DNA from: Erythrobacter sp. 3-20A1M | GTDB lineage: Bacteria > Pseudomonadota > Alphaproteobacteria > Sphingomonadales > Sphingomonadaceae | Direction: 5' to 3' | DNA length: 64,000 nt | Assembly (NCBI RefSeq): GCF_018636735.1 | Contig: NZ_CP045200.1 | Span: forward strand, 1,736,001-1,800,000 | Part shown: piece after piece, positions 53,082 through 63,817 of the stretch | Layout of the letters: the number at the start of each line of letters is the position of its first letter | How positions within the stretch are numbered: the first letter of the stretch is position 1 | Position numbers and translations under genes: made by a program | The notes under the pieces: model-generated | What the model was told of the DNA's origin: nothing | Databases searched by the model: none | The model's input: the letters and a program-made list of their open reading frames with translations, nothing else

Positions 53082-53303
53082 TTATCGCGAACGACCGGAC
53101 CCGGCTTGCGACCCACTGCTTGCCGGGTCGGAGTGTCCCTCCGTCGGCGAAGGCTCGGTGGGAGCCAGTTCGGCATCGATCGCCCCGGCGGTGCTGCGGA
53201 TGTTCTTTTCCGCCGTCTCGTAGCGTTCCTCGAAGGTCGGCTCCGAATGGCACGCTGACAAGACGACACATGCCACAGGCAGAAGTAGGGCGAGGCGTCG
53301 CAT
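53082..53303 (-). CDS. Small lipoprotein
   Basis: 73 residues: MRRLALLLPVACVVLSACHS with lipobox LSAC (Cys18), then an acidic and Ser/Gly/Pro-rich tail. The start overlaps the tamB stop (TGATG). It may work with the TamAB complex, but no family is recognised. Confidence 0.75.
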   Translation of the reverse strand: MRRLALLLPVACVVLSACHSEPTFEERYETAEKNIRSTAGAIDAELAPTEPSPTEGHSDPASSGSQAGSGRSR

Positions 53304-56300
53304 CAGTAGTTCTTCCGATAGCGCACATTGACGTTCGTGCTGCCCGAACCGCCCGCCTGACTCAGGATCGACAGCGCCGGAGTCAGGCTGATTTCGAGCT
53401 GGGTGGCGGTGAAGCCGCGCGCATCGGTGATGAATTCGACGTAGATGTCGTCGGTGATATATTTGCCGGCTGCGATCGCGGTGCCGCGCCCCTGCGTTTC
53501 GTCGCCTCCCAGGATCCGCAACCGGTCGACGCCCGTGGCTGAGCGCAGCTTGCCTAGCGGATTGAGCCCTCCGCCCGAACCCCGCAAGGAATTCAGCGAA
53601 GCGGCGAGCTGCACGGCCTGGATGGTCGACAGATTGCCGATCGAACTGCCGAAGAGGATGCGCGAGAGGATCTCGTCCTGTGGCAGGCCGGGGGTGCTTG
53701 AGAACGCGATCTGCGGGTTCATGGCTCGGCCGGACACGTTCACGTTGACCGTCACATCCTCGATATCGTCGCTCGCAGTCAGGGCGATGACGGGATCGAT
53801 GGTGGTGCCGCCGGTAAAGCGCACCCGGCCTTCGGTCAGCTCGAACGAGCGGTTGGCAAAGCCCAGCGTACCGCGCACCAGATTGACGCTACCCGACAGG
53901 CGCGGCGCAGTGCTGGTCCCCCCAAGCTTGAGATCGGCTTCCCACTCGCTTTCAAGCCCCATCCCGGACACGTAGAGCCGTTCGGGCGCGGTCAGTGCGA
54001 TATCGAGCCGCAACTGGTCGAACAGCCCGGCGGACGGCGTGGCCGGCTCGTCGCCGGTGATCCGCTTGGGACCCTTCGGCGGCTTGAACCGCACGCCGCT
54101 CAGCTCGGGCACTTCCGCCGCGCCCTGCCGGATGATCTGATAGCGGGTTTCGGGCAAGCGAATCTGGCCGGAGATCAGGGCGGTTTGCCCGGCCGTCTTC
54201 TGGAGGCGCAAATTGCCGGTTGCCGTAGCCGAGAGGGCGTCGCTGCGCGCCAGCCTTGCATCGTCGAGCGTTACCCGTACGTCCATTGGATAACCGCTGT
54301 TCGATGCCAGACTGACAGAGCCTTGCGCCTCTACCGTCCCATCCCCTGCGGTCGCCCTGAGCTGCTGCAGTTCGAGCCGGTCGCCAGAGAAGCGGCCTTG
54401 AATGGCCATGTTCGACAGCCGCGTGCCGTAAGTCTGATTCTCGTAAGTAAGGCTGTTCGCGCGAATGATGCCCGACAGCTGCGGCTGGCTGACACGGCCG
54501 GAGAAGTCGGCGGCGACCCCGATCGGGCCGGACAGCCGCTGGTCCGCCTGACCGGCGAAGGAGAACAGCGTATCGGCCGGGCCGTTGTAACGGATGCCGC
54601 CCGAAAGCGGCGCTTCGAGTACGCGGGTGACCCAGCTTCCCGAACCGGCGGATAGCGGACGCAGCGAAGTGACCAGGCGGCCGATCACGGTGCCGCCGCG
54701 GCGCATCACCGCCCGGGCCTCCCCGCCATCGGCCAGCAGCTTCCCGACGAAGTTGATGTCGATCGGCTGGCTGACCGATGCGGCGGTCGTGCGCGTGAAA
54801 CCGTTGATCGAAAGGCGGGCATCCGCACGCGGGAATGCGGTGGAACTCGCCTGCGCGAAATCGAGGCTGCCCGTCGCCTTCCCCGAAACACCCAGGCCCG
54901 GGACGAATGCATTGACCAGCGACAGGTCGAGCCGGTCGAGGCGGCTCTGCAGCTTGATCCCGTTGCCGTAGGTTCCGGCAAGGCGGATATTGCCCTGGCC
55001 GAAATCGATCCGGGTGGGCAGCAGTTCGTAGCTGCCGCCGCGCGGTATGATCCGGGCCGGAGAGGTCGTGCGGAAATCGATCCCGCGCGCGCGCCCGTTC
55101 AGCGCGGCGCGCCACAGTTTCGGCGTCAGTTCGGCGTTTGCGGCGATCCGGAAGGGTACGCCGCTGACACCTTCGGCTAGCACCTTCGCAGTGCCGCGAC
55201 CGCCACGATAATCGACCTGCGCGCGCGCGGCGGTGAGGTTCAGGCTCCCCAGCGTGGTCTGCGCCAGTTGCGCATCGGCGACGACATATGGCGTATCGTA
55301 GAGCACGACCCGCGCGTCGACGATCGCCGATCCGATCGAAAGCTGGGCCGGGCCGGGCAGGACCGTATTCTTCGCCCGCAGATTGACCAGGGCCTCTTGA
55401 TACTTCCCCTGCGCACCCAGCCGGACGACGCCGCCCAGACCCTGCCCCTCGGCTGTCAATTGCCCGGCAAACGGCCCAGCCGGCGTCTGGCGCAGCGAGC
55501 CGACGAAATCGATTCCGGCCAGATTGGCGCTGTTGATGTCGACCGTCAGCTGCCGACCGGTCCCGAGCACGACGTCGGCGGTCAGCGGGCCGTAATTGGT
55601 ATCGGCCGTCGCAGCGAGACGATACCCGTTACGCGCGCCCGTGATTCTGGCGCGCAGATTGGCGATCCCGATACCCAAGCCCGGCCGCTCTGCGGTGATG
55701 GTCGCTTGCGGATCGCTGATCGTACCGGCCACGCGCACGCCCACTCTTCCATAGGCGTCCGTGAACCCGTCGGCGTTCAGCACGATGCGTCCATCGGGGG
55801 AATAGGAGCCGCTCCCCCCGGTGATCCGCGCGGCCGGGGCGGACAGGGTCAGCCCGGTGAACCGCACCGTCCCATCGGTTCCGTAGCGGATATTGGTCGC
55901 GGCGACCGCATTTCCGCCGAGGAAATTGCGCACGCTTTCGTTGAACAGGCTGGTGGAGCGCACGCGAACGCGCCCAGCCAGCGCCCAGCCGCCATTCGCG
56001 GCGGTTTCCAGGTCGACGTCGGTCTCGATGTTGAAGATGCCCACGCTCTCGACGCGATAATTGTCGATCCGGCCGTCGATCGCCCCGGTGTAGAGCCCCG
56101 TCGCGGTATCGGCGAGGAGGATGACCTTGGCATCAATCCGGTCCGAGCGGATGCGCATGTTGTCCGACAGGATTCGCGTGCCGTCTATCGCCACATCACC
56201 GTTGAGCCGGACATTGGCCAAAGTCCCGCCAGCCACGGTGTCGAGACCGGTGATACGGCCCACACGCGCGGAAACGGGGATCAGGATGCGGTCGGAATTG

Positions 56301-57550
56301 ACCGTGGCGCTGCCGCTGGCGGTCAGGTCGACCAGCCCCATGTCATTCATCGACACTTGCGCGGCGTTGATCACGTAATCCACCGAAGGCGTGGTAAACG
56401 CGCCGTCGAGCGCCAGCCGCGCTTGCAACCCGCGCCCGGACAGGTTCGGCGCGATTGCCGACGGTTCGAGCAAGGTGAATTGCAGCTTCAGACCGTCGAA
56501 CGCGCTCTCGCCCAGATCGACGGTCCCTTGCGTGTCGAGCCGGAAGGCGTCGCTGGATACGCCGCCACGCAAGTTCGCGCGCCGCTCGTTCAGTGCAGCG
56601 GTCAGATCGACATTCAGCACCGGCCCCAGCAGCGTCGCGGTGGGCCCTTCGAACAGCCGCGCGATCCGCGTCGGACCGCGAAGGCCGAAGGTGCCGTCGC
56701 GAGCAAGCAATTGGAGCCGCGCGAACTCGCTGCCCGCCAGGTTGGCGTCGAGCCGCCCGTTCCACTGCTTCCAGTCGCCCGACCCGTTGATCCGTACGCG
56801 CAGCGGATCGGTCAGCCCGGCCAGCGCCGCGATGACGCCGTCGCCGGGCGCATTCAGATCGAGATCGAGAGCGAGCCTGTTGTCTTCCGGCACCGCATCG
56901 AGTTTCAGCGCAATGCGGTCGCCGCCCGCGCTTCCCTGTCCGGCGATCGTCGCGCCGTTCAGGGCGACCTGCGCACGGCCATCGGCAATGTGCGCGTTTC
57001 CGGCGATGCTCGCGACCCGCCTCTCCCCGCTGACCGGAGCTTCGGCAACGAAGCGGTCGATCCTGAGCTGGTTTATGTCGATATCGAGGTCGGGGAGCAG
57101 CGGCTCGTCCGAAGGCGGGGTCGGGTTGAACTCGGGCAGGCGCTTCAGCGTCACCAGACCGGCGGTTAGCGACCGAATATCGACATGGCTTCGCGCGAAG
57201 GCAAAGGGTCGCCAGTCGAGATTTACCTGCGGCGAAGACAGGAACTCGCCCTTAGGATCGCGGATCGAAAGATTCCGGACCGTCATTTCGCCATAGATCG
57301 ATCCCTCGATCTCGCCGATGCCGATCTTCATCCCGTTCTTGAACTCTAGCCCCTCCACCTGACCGGCGATGAAGCGATGCCCGGGTGCGGTGTCGAGGAA
57401 CACGAGTGCGGCGCCAACCAGCAGCACCAGCACGGCAAGGACGATCGCCGCCCATTTCGCAATCTTGCGCAGGGTCGACCCACGATGGCGCTCGCCTTCG
57501 CTGTGCTCTTCGGGCTGCGCGACCGGCTCCTGATCTTCGATCTCGGCCAT
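53303..57550 (-). CDS. tamB: Translocation and assembly module subunit TamB
   Basis: 1415 residues. A charged cytoplasmic arm (QEPVAQPEEHSEGERHRGST) and one membrane segment at about 31-52 anchor the protein; the rest is a long periplasmic AsmA-like beta helix. The last about 350 residues are the DUF490/TamB domain: FDQLRLDIALTAPERLYVSG, ANRSFELTEGRVRFTGGTTI, QDEILSRILFGSSIGNLSTI, and a terminal aromatic/basic NVRYRKNY. With TamA it helps place outer membrane proteins and carry lipids. The tamA stop overlaps its ATG (TGATG). Length is normal (1200-1500). Confidence 0.94.
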   Translation of the reverse strand: MAEIEDQEPVAQPEEHSEGERHRGSTLRKIAKWAAIVLAVLVLLVGAALVFLDTAPGHRFIAGQVEGLEFKNGMKIGIGEIEGSIYGEMTVRNLSIRDPKGEFLSSPQVNLDWRPFAFARSHVDIRSLTAGLVTLKRLPEFNPTPPSDEPLLPDLDIDINQLRIDRFVAEAPVSGERRVASIAGNAHIADGRAQVALNGATIAGQGSAGGDRIALKLDAVPEDNRLALDLDLNAPGDGVIAALAGLTDPLRVRINGSGDWKQWNGRLDANLAGSEFARLQLLARDGTFGLRGPTRIARLFEGPTATLLGPVLNVDLTAALNERRANLRGGVSSDAFRLDTQGTVDLGESAFDGLKLQFTLLEPSAIAPNLSGRGLQARLALDGAFTTPSVDYVINAAQVSMNDMGLVDLTASGSATVNSDRILIPVSARVGRITGLDTVAGGTLANVRLNGDVAIDGTRILSDNMRIRSDRIDAKVILLADTATGLYTGAIDGRIDNYRVESVGIFNIETDVDLETAANGGWALAGRVRVRSTSLFNESVRNFLGGNAVAATNIRYGTDGTVRFTGLTLSAPAARITGGSGSYSPDGRIVLNADGFTDAYGRVGVRVAGTISDPQATITAERPGLGIGIANLRARITGARNGYRLAATADTNYGPLTADVVLGTGRQLTVDINSANLAGIDFVGSLRQTPAGPFAGQLTAEGQGLGGVVRLGAQGKYQEALVNLRAKNTVLPGPAQLSIGSAIVDARVVLYDTPYVVADAQLAQTTLGSLNLTAARAQVDYRGGRGTAKVLAEGVSGVPFRIAANAELTPKLWRAALNGRARGIDFRTTSPARIIPRGGSYELLPTRIDFGQGNIRLAGTYGNGIKLQSRLDRLDLSLVNAFVPGLGVSGKATGSLDFAQASSTAFPRADARLSINGFTRTTAASVSQPIDINFVGKLLADGGEARAVMRRGGTVIGRLVTSLRPLSAGSGSWVTRVLEAPLSGGIRYNGPADTLFSFAGQADQRLSGPIGVAADFSGRVSQPQLSGIIRANSLTYENQTYGTRLSNMAIQGRFSGDRLELQQLRATAGDGTVEAQGSVSLASNSGYPMDVRVTLDDARLARSDALSATATGNLRLQKTAGQTALISGQIRLPETRYQIIRQGAAEVPELSGVRFKPPKGPKRITGDEPATPSAGLFDQLRLDIALTAPERLYVSGMGLESEWEADLKLGGTSTAPRLSGSVNLVRGTLGFANRSFELTEGRVRFTGGTTIDPVIALTASDDIEDVTVNVNVSGRAMNPQIAFSSTPGLPQDEILSRILFGSSIGNLSTIQAVQLAASLNSLRGSGGGLNPLGKLRSATGVDRLRILGGDETQGRGTAIAAGKYITDDIYVEFITDARGFTATQLEISLTPALSILSQAGGSGSTNVNVRYRKNY

Positions 57551-59877
57551 CAGAACGCCTGCCCGATGGAGACATAGACGCTGATCTTGCTCTCGCCCGG
57601 CTGGCGGTTGATCGGCGTCGCGATGTCGAACCGGAACGGCCCGAAATTGGTGTAGTAGCGCGCGCCGAGTCCCACGCCGAAACGAATGTCGGAGAGCTGG
57701 GGCAAGCTCTGTTCATAGACCTGCCCCGCATCGACGAAGCCGACCACGCCGAAATCGCCGAAGCGGTAGCGCACCTCGGCCGCTGCCTCGTTCACGCTGC
57801 GCCCGCCGATCGGCCGGATCAGGAAGGGCGAATCCTCCTCGTCCGGATCGGTGGGATCGAAATCGGGATTGGGCACCTGCGCCTTGGGTCCCAGTTCCTG
57901 ATAGCCGAAGCCGCGCACCGATCCGCCGCCACCGGCGTAGAAACGCCGCGACGGGGCGAGGTCGAACCGGTCGATCCCCTGGATCGTGCCGAACCGTACC
58001 CGGCCCGCCAGCACGATCGAGTCGGTCGGGCTGATATAGGCCGATGCGTCGAACAGCGCGCGGACATAGGGGGTGAACCCGCCCTGCAGCGAACCCTCCG
58101 GCTCGACCAGCAAGGTGGTGCGGAAGCCCTTCGTCGCGTTCAGCAGGCTGTCGGTGCGATCGATCCCGACCTGGCCGGTCAACCCGCCGATGAAGAACGT
58201 GCGCCGGCGCAGGTCGGCGGTCGCGGGGTCGTAGTCCTGCTCGTTCGTGCCTATCAGCCGGACGCCGTAGGCATAGGTGAACGGCTTTTGCCAGATCGGC
58301 GTCGAATCGTAGCTGATCAGAGCGGAGAGCTGACCCGTGAAAGCCTCGTAGGCGTCGTAATCGCTATGCAGCGCCTGCGCTGTTACCTGGAAGGTGCGGT
58401 CGCGCTTCCCCGCGTTGGACCGGCGGAAGGTTCCCGTAACGCTCTGCTCCCTTGTCCCAGCCACGGCGGAGCCGATGAGTGCGCCCTCTGGCGGGAACAG
58501 GTTGCGATGGGTCCAGCTGCCCTCCAGCCGGAAGCCCTGACCGGTCCCGTAGCCTGCGCTGCCGGCGATGGTGCGTGGCGGCCCTGCCTCCTGCTCCACC
58601 AGGATGGTGGCATATTCGGTTCCGTCACCCGCATCCTCGCCGCTGCGCTCGGGCGTGACCGATACGGTGTTGAACAGGCCGGTCGCGACTAGCGCCTGGC
58701 GCAGATCGTCGACATCGCGGCTGTCGTAGAGCTCGCCGCGTTCGAAGCGTGACAGCACTTCGACATGGTCGGCATCGAAGGCCAGGTCGCCGGTGGTTTC
58801 GATCCCGCCGAAACGCGATCGCGGTCCGGTATCGATCGGGAGGGTATAGATGCCATCGCCCGTATCCTGATCGAGCAGGATGTCGCGCTGCCCGATCTCG
58901 GCGAAGGGATAGCCGTTCTCCGGCAGGGTGACAGCGAGCTTTGCCTCGGCACCCTGAACGCGCTCGGCGACGATCGGTTCGCCCGCTTGAATCGCGAAAT
59001 TCTTCTCCAGCAGGTCGGATGGCTCTACCGGCGGGGCGTCGAGATTGATCTTCGCGAAGGTGAAACGCGTGCCCGGCACGACGTCGAGCACCGCGGTCAG
59101 CGGCTGCCCGTTCACCTCCTCGGACCGATCCACCCGGGTATTCACCGACGCTTCGTACCAGCCTTCGGAGGCCAGGATGCGTTTGAGCAAAGCACTGTCT
59201 TCGGTCAAGCGGGCGGAAACCTGCGCGACATTGGCAGCCTTACCGTCGGCGTCGCGTAGCGCGGACAGGTCATTGAACATGCCCGCCAGATCGGTGTCGG
59301 CTTCCTCGTCGGCCTGCTCCAGCCCGTTGACCTGCACCGAATAAGCCACCTCGGTGACTTCCTGGTCGGTTTCGTCCTCGGCGATCTGGACCGGCTGGAC
59401 ATCGAACTCGCCCAGCGGAGGCAGGGGCGCGGCCAGTTCGGCATCGCGGATCGGCGCGTCGCCGATTTCCTCGGTCGTGTCCTGATCCGCCAATGCGGGA
59501 TCGCCCAAGGGAGCCTCTTGCCCTTCGGTGGGAGCTGCATCGGCCTGCTCGGCCGCGACCCGACGCTCGAATTCGTCGATCGATTCGAGCGGCGCATCGA
59601 GTTCGGCGTCGTCCGCCGGATCGAGCTCGGGTATCTCTTTCTGGAATTCCTCGTTGGAAATCACCGGCTCGACAGCGGGCAACTCGACACCCGGGGGTGG
59701 GGCGGGAACCTCGTCTATGACAGGGTCCTGCCCGGCCAGATTGTCGGCAGCGGCGTCTTGCGCTGCCAGCGCCTGCGCAGACAGGGCCAATGCCAGCACG
59801 CTCGCCACGCTGAATCCATGAGGGAGCAGGGCACCAAGGTCGCCCCAGGGCATTAACTTTACCATCGACCTGCGCAT
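57550..59877 (-). CDS. tamA: Outer membrane assembly protein TamA (BamA family)
   Basis: 775 residues from MRRSMVKLMP, chosen for GGAAGG before it; ATGs at 59863-59865 and 59851-59853 are alternatives. Signal sequence about 15-45 (SVASVLALALSAQALAAQ). Residues 50-185 are a very acidic Pro/Glu/Asp-rich linker unusual for TamA. POTRA domains about 190-440. The Omp85 barrel starts near RTIAGSAGYGTGQGFRLEGS, contains the YAGGGGSVRGFGYQ motif of loop 6 (VRGF) and ends in a Phe (VSIGQAF). First gene of tamA-tamB-lipoprotein, all joined by TGATG overlaps. Confidence 0.93.
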   Translation of the reverse strand: MRRSMVKLMPWGDLGALLPHGFSVASVLALALSAQALAAQDAAADNLAGQDPVIDEVPAPPPGVELPAVEPVISNEEFQKEIPELDPADDAELDAPLESIDEFERRVAAEQADAAPTEGQEAPLGDPALADQDTTEEIGDAPIRDAELAAPLPPLGEFDVQPVQIAEDETDQEVTEVAYSVQVNGLEQADEEADTDLAGMFNDLSALRDADGKAANVAQVSARLTEDSALLKRILASEGWYEASVNTRVDRSEEVNGQPLTAVLDVVPGTRFTFAKINLDAPPVEPSDLLEKNFAIQAGEPIVAERVQGAEAKLAVTLPENGYPFAEIGQRDILLDQDTGDGIYTLPIDTGPRSRFGGIETTGDLAFDADHVEVLSRFERGELYDSRDVDDLRQALVATGLFNTVSVTPERSGEDAGDGTEYATILVEQEAGPPRTIAGSAGYGTGQGFRLEGSWTHRNLFPPEGALIGSAVAGTREQSVTGTFRRSNAGKRDRTFQVTAQALHSDYDAYEAFTGQLSALISYDSTPIWQKPFTYAYGVRLIGTNEQDYDPATADLRRRTFFIGGLTGQVGIDRTDSLLNATKGFRTTLLVEPEGSLQGGFTPYVRALFDASAYISPTDSIVLAGRVRFGTIQGIDRFDLAPSRRFYAGGGGSVRGFGYQELGPKAQVPNPDFDPTDPDEEDSPFLIRPIGGRSVNEAAAEVRYRFGDFGVVGFVDAGQVYEQSLPQLSDIRFGVGLGARYYTNFGPFRFDIATPINRQPGESKISVYVSIGQAF

Positions 59878-59903
59878 GCACCTTCCAGAAAAAGGAGCTT
59901 CCC

Positions 59904-61034
59904 TTGAATACGGAAGTACGACCCCAACCTGCCTCCCGCCAAGACGCTGAGTCTGCGGCGCAAACCGGTAACGCTGGACATTCGCCGATAAATGCACCCG
60001 GCGCAACTGCTACTTCGCCGCTAGCGATGCCGTGGAAGGCATGGAAAAAGATACTGAAGCGCGCCTATACCATGTGGGGATTTCACAATCTCTCCCTGCT
60101 GGGGGCCGGGGTCGCTTTCTTTACCTTCCTCGCCATTACCCCGCTCATCGCGGCGACCGTGATGATCTACGGGCTGGTGGGCAATGTCGGCATGGTCCAG
60201 CGCCAGATGGGCGCGTTCACCGGCGTATTGCCGACCGACGCCCGGACGCTGCTGGAAGACCAGCTGGTATCGGTCGTCTCGGCGAATTCCGGGGTGACGG
60301 GCCTCGCCCTGATCGTGGCGCTGTTCTTCGCGATTTACGGCGGGATGCGGGCGGCGAGCGGTTTGATCGGGGCGCTCAACATCATCAACGAGGAGCACGA
60401 GACGCGCGGCATCGTGCCGTTGACCTTGCGCGCGGCGGCGCTGACGCTGGCGGCAATCCTCGTCGCGCTGACCGGCATCGTCAGCGCAGGCGCCTTCGCG
60501 TGGTTGCAGACGCAGGCCGGAAACCTGATCGGTGCGGGTCTGGACCTCGTGCTGAAGGTGGCCGCATGGGCGTTCTCCTTCCTCCTCGGCAGCGCGGGGT
60601 TCGCGCTCATCATGCGCTACGGGCCGGATCGCAGCCCCGCTCGCTGGCGCTGGCTCGCACCGGGCGCATTCCTGGCCACCCTGCTATGGATCCTCATCAG
60701 CTTCGGCTTCTCTCTCTATGTGGCGTATATCAGCGACTACAACGCGACCTACGGTTCGCTGTCAGCCATCGTTGTATTCCTGATGTGGCTGTTCCTCAGC
60801 GCCTATGCCGTGCTGGCGGGCGCGCTGATCAACGCCGAGATAGAGCGCCAGACCACCGTCGACACGACCACCGGCACGCCTCTTCCGGCCGGAGAGCGCG
60901 GTGCCGTGCTGGCCGACCTGGTCGAGGGCGATCTGTCGCTAGAGCAGTGGTTCGAGAAGAGCCGCCGTCGCGCGGCGCGACGCGAGCTGCGAAAAATCGG
61001 AAAGAGAGAAGGCCCGAGAAGCGAAGGGAACTGA
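59904..61034 (+). CDS. YihY/virulence factor BrkB family membrane protein
   Basis: 376 residues. A disordered N-terminal arm (about 45 residues) precedes six membrane segments with YihY/UPF0761 signatures: MWGFHNLSLLGAGVAFFTFL, RAASGLIGALNIINEEHETR, ARWRWLAPGAFLATLLWILI and VVFLMWLFLSAYAVLAGALI. The C-terminal tail of about 50 residues is soluble and basic (RRRAARRELRKIGKREG). Function not firmly known. Divergent from tamA; only 26 bp separate the two starts, so promoters overlap each other's 5' ends. Confidence 0.9.
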   Translation: MNTEVRPQPASRQDAESAAQTGNAGHSPINAPGATATSPLAMPWKAWKKILKRAYTMWGFHNLSLLGAGVAFFTFLAITPLIAATVMIYGLVGNVGMVQRQMGAFTGVLPTDARTLLEDQLVSVVSANSGVTGLALIVALFFAIYGGMRAASGLIGALNIINEEHETRGIVPLTLRAAALTLAAILVALTGIVSAGAFAWLQTQAGNLIGAGLDLVLKVAAWAFSFLLGSAGFALIMRYGPDRSPARWRWLAPGAFLATLLWILISFGFSLYVAYISDYNATYGSLSAIVVFLMWLFLSAYAVLAGALINAEIERQTTVDTTTGTPLPAGERGAVLADLVEGDLSLEQWFEKSRRRAARRELRKIGKREGPRSEGN

Positions 61035-61055
61035 CTAGGCTCGCTCTACCGTCGA

Positions 61056-62423
61056 TCAGGTCGTGTCCTCCTCGGCTCCATTCGCAGGCAAATGGCGTTC
61101 GTGGCGCTCGCTGTCGCGCTCCGGCAAAGGCAGCGGTGTGCCTGCCATGGCGGCGGCGAGGCGGTCCTTGTCCAACGCCTTCTCCCACTTCGCGACCACG
61201 ATGGTCGCCACCGCGTTGCCGATGAAATTGGTGAGCGCGCGGCACTCGCTCATGAAGCGGTCGACACCCAGGATCAGCGCCATCCCCGCGACCGGCACCG
61301 ACGGCACGACCGACAGGGTCGCCGCCAGGATCACGAACCCGGCACCGGTCACGCCCGCCGCCCCCTTGGAACTCACCATCGCGACGAGGACCAGCGAGAG
61401 CTGTTCGCCAAGCGAGAGATCTATGCCCAGCGCCTGCGCGATGAACAGCGCGGCCAGCGTCATGTAGATGTTGGTGCCGTCGAGGTTGAACGAATAGCCT
61501 GTCGGCACCACGAGCCCGACGACGTTGCGGCGGCACCCCGCAATCTCGAGCTTCTCCAGCAGACTGGGAAGCGCCGCTTCGGAAGACGAGGTGCCCAGCA
61601 CCAGCAGCAGCTCCTCGCGCAGATAGCGGATCAGCGCGAAGATCGAGAAACCCGCTGCCCACGCGATCGCGCCCATCACCACGATTACGAATAGCAGCGA
61701 GGTGAGGTAGAACGTGGCGACAAGCCCGGCGAGCTGGGCCAGCGTGCCGATCCCGAAACTGCCGATGGTGAACGCGATCGCGCCGAAGGCCCCGATCGGT
61801 GCCAGTTTCATCAGCATGTGGACGAGCTTGAACACCACCTCGCCGGCAGAGACGAGCGTATCGAGCAGCAGGTCGCTATGTGGGCGGGTGAGCGAGATCG
61901 CCGAGCCGACGAGGATCGCGACCAGCAGCGCCTGTAGGATGCTGCCGCTGGTGAGGGCGGAGATAAGCGTTTCCGGAATGATCGCCAGCAGGAAGCCCGC
62001 GAGCGTCTGCTCGTGCGCGGTTTCGGCATATTGCGCCACCGACTCCGCATCCAGCGAAGCGGGATCAATGCCAAGGCCAGTGCCGGGATGTACGAGGTTT
62101 GCGACTACAAGTCCGACGATCAGCGCCAGTGTCGAGACGGCGAGGAAATAGACCAGAGCTTTGGTCGCGACGCCGCCCACGCGCGACATGTCCTTCATGC
62201 CCGCGATCCCGGTCGCGACCGTGATGAAGATGACCGGGGCGATGATCATCTTGACCAGCGCGATGAAGGCATCGCCGAGCGGCTTCAGCTGGGTGCCGAC
62301 ATCGGGAAGAAAATGCCCCAGCAAAGCGCCCACCACGATCGCGGCGACGACCTGAAGATAGAGTTGCCGATACCACGGCTTGCGCTGCGAGGTCGGGGCG
62401 GTGCCCGGCACTGGGGATCGCAT
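61056..62423 (-). CDS. dctA: C4-dicarboxylate/cation symporter DctA family
   Basis: 455 residues. Eight membrane segments with hairpin loops of the GltPh fold. Signatures: [40 protein letters not shown] (the serine-rich HP1 loop), [20 protein letters not shown] (NxDG in TM7), and [20 protein letters not shown] (HP2). All ion-binding motifs look intact. Takes up succinate, malate, fumarate, possibly aspartate. Convergent with the YihY gene. Confidence 0.93.
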   Translation of the reverse strand: MRSPVPGTAPTSQRKPWYRQLYLQVVAAIVVGALLGHFLPDVGTQLKPLGDAFIALVKMIIAPVIFITVATGIAGMKDMSRVGGVATKALVYFLAVSTLALIVGLVVANLVHPGTGLGIDPASLDAESVAQYAETAHEQTLAGFLLAIIPETLISALTSGSILQALLVAILVGSAISLTRPHSDLLLDTLVSAGEVVFKLVHMLMKLAPIGAFGAIAFTIGSFGIGTLAQLAGLVATFYLTSLLFVIVVMGAIAWAAGFSIFALIRYLREELLLVLGTSSSEAALPSLLEKLEIAGCRRNVVGLVVPTGYSFNLDGTNIYMTLAALFIAQALGIDLSLGEQLSLVLVAMVSSKGAAGVTGAGFVILAATLSVVPSVPVAGMALILGVDRFMSECRALTNFIGNAVATIVVAKWEKALDKDRLAAAMAGTPLPLPERDSERHERHLPANGAEEDTT

Positions 62424-62628
62424 CCCGTCTCTCCCATCAAAAACTTGCAGTCTCGTTCCGAGGCTGGCCCCGGATTAGATGCTGACGATGGAATGTCGAA
62501 AGGAAATTTCGCCGCTTGTTCTCGGGGAAATCCGCAAGCTTGCCCTCTCGGAGGGGCGATCCCCGCTGGCAGGATGGCTTACGAACTCTCGCGCCGGTCG
62601 CGTGTCCAGAAAGCTTGCGAAGAATATC

Positions 62629-62715
62629 TGGTGCGGTCGAGAAGACTCGAACTTCCACGGGCTTTCGCCCACAACGACCTCAACGTTGCGCGTCTACCAG
62701 TTCCGCCACGACCGC
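62629..62715 (-). tRNA. tRNA-Leu (GAG)
   Basis: On the minus strand: acceptor GCGGTCG/CGACCGC, anticodon loop TTGAGGT (anticodon GAG) between CAACG and CGTTG, a long variable arm (TGGGCGAAAGCCCG region) and an encoded CCA end. 87 nt, class II as expected for leucine. Confidence 0.95.
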
Positions 62716-62824
62716 ACACAGTCCGCATCGGGGGCGTCGGCCCCCGCCGGTAGGAGCGCGCCCCTAGCAGCGCGGTGGACGGGCCGCAAGCCGGTTTAGC
62801 GCGGGCGGCGGGCGAGGGGAGCGC

Positions 62825-63676
62825 TCAGGACGGGCTCCAGCCGATTTCCGCGAACTTGGCCGATTTCGGCACGTCGCGGATCGCCTCGTTCACGGAGATG
62901 CGCTCACCCGGCTTCAGGCTCCGCCGGGTGGGAGGGATCTCCCAGCTGAACACCTTGCGATTGCGCTCGTCGTACAGGACGATCAGCACCGGCGGCACGG
63001 TTCGCGTCTCGCGTCCGACATTGCTGATGGAGCCGGTGACGCCGAAATATTCGCTGCCATCGGGCAGCGTGCCACGGTCCTGTTTGCCGGGCGGGAAATC
63101 GAGCACGAGATCGGGCTGGTCGACACCGAAGGTCGGGCGACTGACCGGCATCCAGTCCGGCACGCCCCAATAGCTGATCGCGGCGATCCCGCACAGCGCA
63201 ACCACGGCGAACGCCGCGGCGGCCATGGTCCAGATCTTCAGCGGATTGCGGCGCGGGCGGAACGGCGGGGCGTAATCGTAAGGCGAGGGTTCGTCCCCGG
63301 AGAAATCTTCGCGACCGAAATCCTTTCGGTCGAAATCATCCTCTCCGAAAGCAGCGTCAGGTGCCGCGCTGCGCACGGGCGAGTCCGGATCGCGAGAGGT
63401 CGCGGGCGCGCCGGAATCCCGATCCTGCGGCACTGCATCCTCTTCCACCGGGCTCGGTGGTGGCGGAGTTTCGGGCGAGGGCACCGGCTCGGGTTGCGGC
63501 GGAGCGACGCTTGGCGCCTCGGAGGCGGCGGGCTCGACCGGTCGCGAAGGTAACGGTTCGCCGTCCTGGAACCAGCTGTGCCGGCATTTGGCGCAGCGCA
63601 CCGTGCGGCCGTCCGTCCCGATGGCGGTATCGGGTACCGCGTAGCGGGTCGAACAGGCGGGGCATGAAATGATCAT
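62825..63676 (-). CDS. Zinc-ribbon DUF3426 membrane protein
   Basis: 283 residues. N-terminal MJ0042-type zinc ribbon with C5, C8, C28 and C31 ([12 protein letters not shown] and [11 protein letters not shown]). Then a Pro/Glu/Ser-rich disordered stretch (about 40-140), one membrane segment near 148-168 ([20 protein letters not shown]), and a periplasmic DUF3426 domain ([40 protein letters not shown]). Family members often sit near division or ftsE genes, as here. Function unknown. Confidence 0.88.
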   Translation of the reverse strand: MIISCPACSTRYAVPDTAIGTDGRTVRCAKCRHSWFQDGEPLPSRPVEPAASEAPSVAPPQPEPVPSPETPPPPSPVEEDAVPQDRDSGAPATSRDPDSPVRSAAPDAAFGEDDFDRKDFGREDFSGDEPSPYDYAPPFRPRRNPLKIWTMAAAAFAVVALCGIAAISYWGVPDWMPVSRPTFGVDQPDLVLDFPPGKQDRGTLPDGSEYFGVTGSISNVGRETRTVPPVLIVLYDERNRKVFSWEIPPTRRSLKPGERISVNEAIRDVPKSAKFAEIGWSPS

Positions 63677-63817
63677 GGTGAGCCGGTGTGTAGGCCCGGC
63701 TGCGAATCGCTGGCAAGTCGCGGGGGCCGCGCGCGCGTCGCATCGCGCCTTTTTTCCACATGGAAGGGTCGCTATAGCCCCTCGCGCGATGGCGTATCGG
63801 GCAGGGCAATAAAGCGG

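Noticed and set aside
52940-53269. 109-codon frame on the minus strand overlapping the small lipoprotein
   Set aside because: Different frame from a clear lipoprotein signal sequence; Arg/Pro-rich and without ribosome site.
55268-57169. 633-codon open frame on the plus strand
   Set aside because: Shadow of tamB in a GC-rich genome; Arg/Asp/Gly-rich with no structure.
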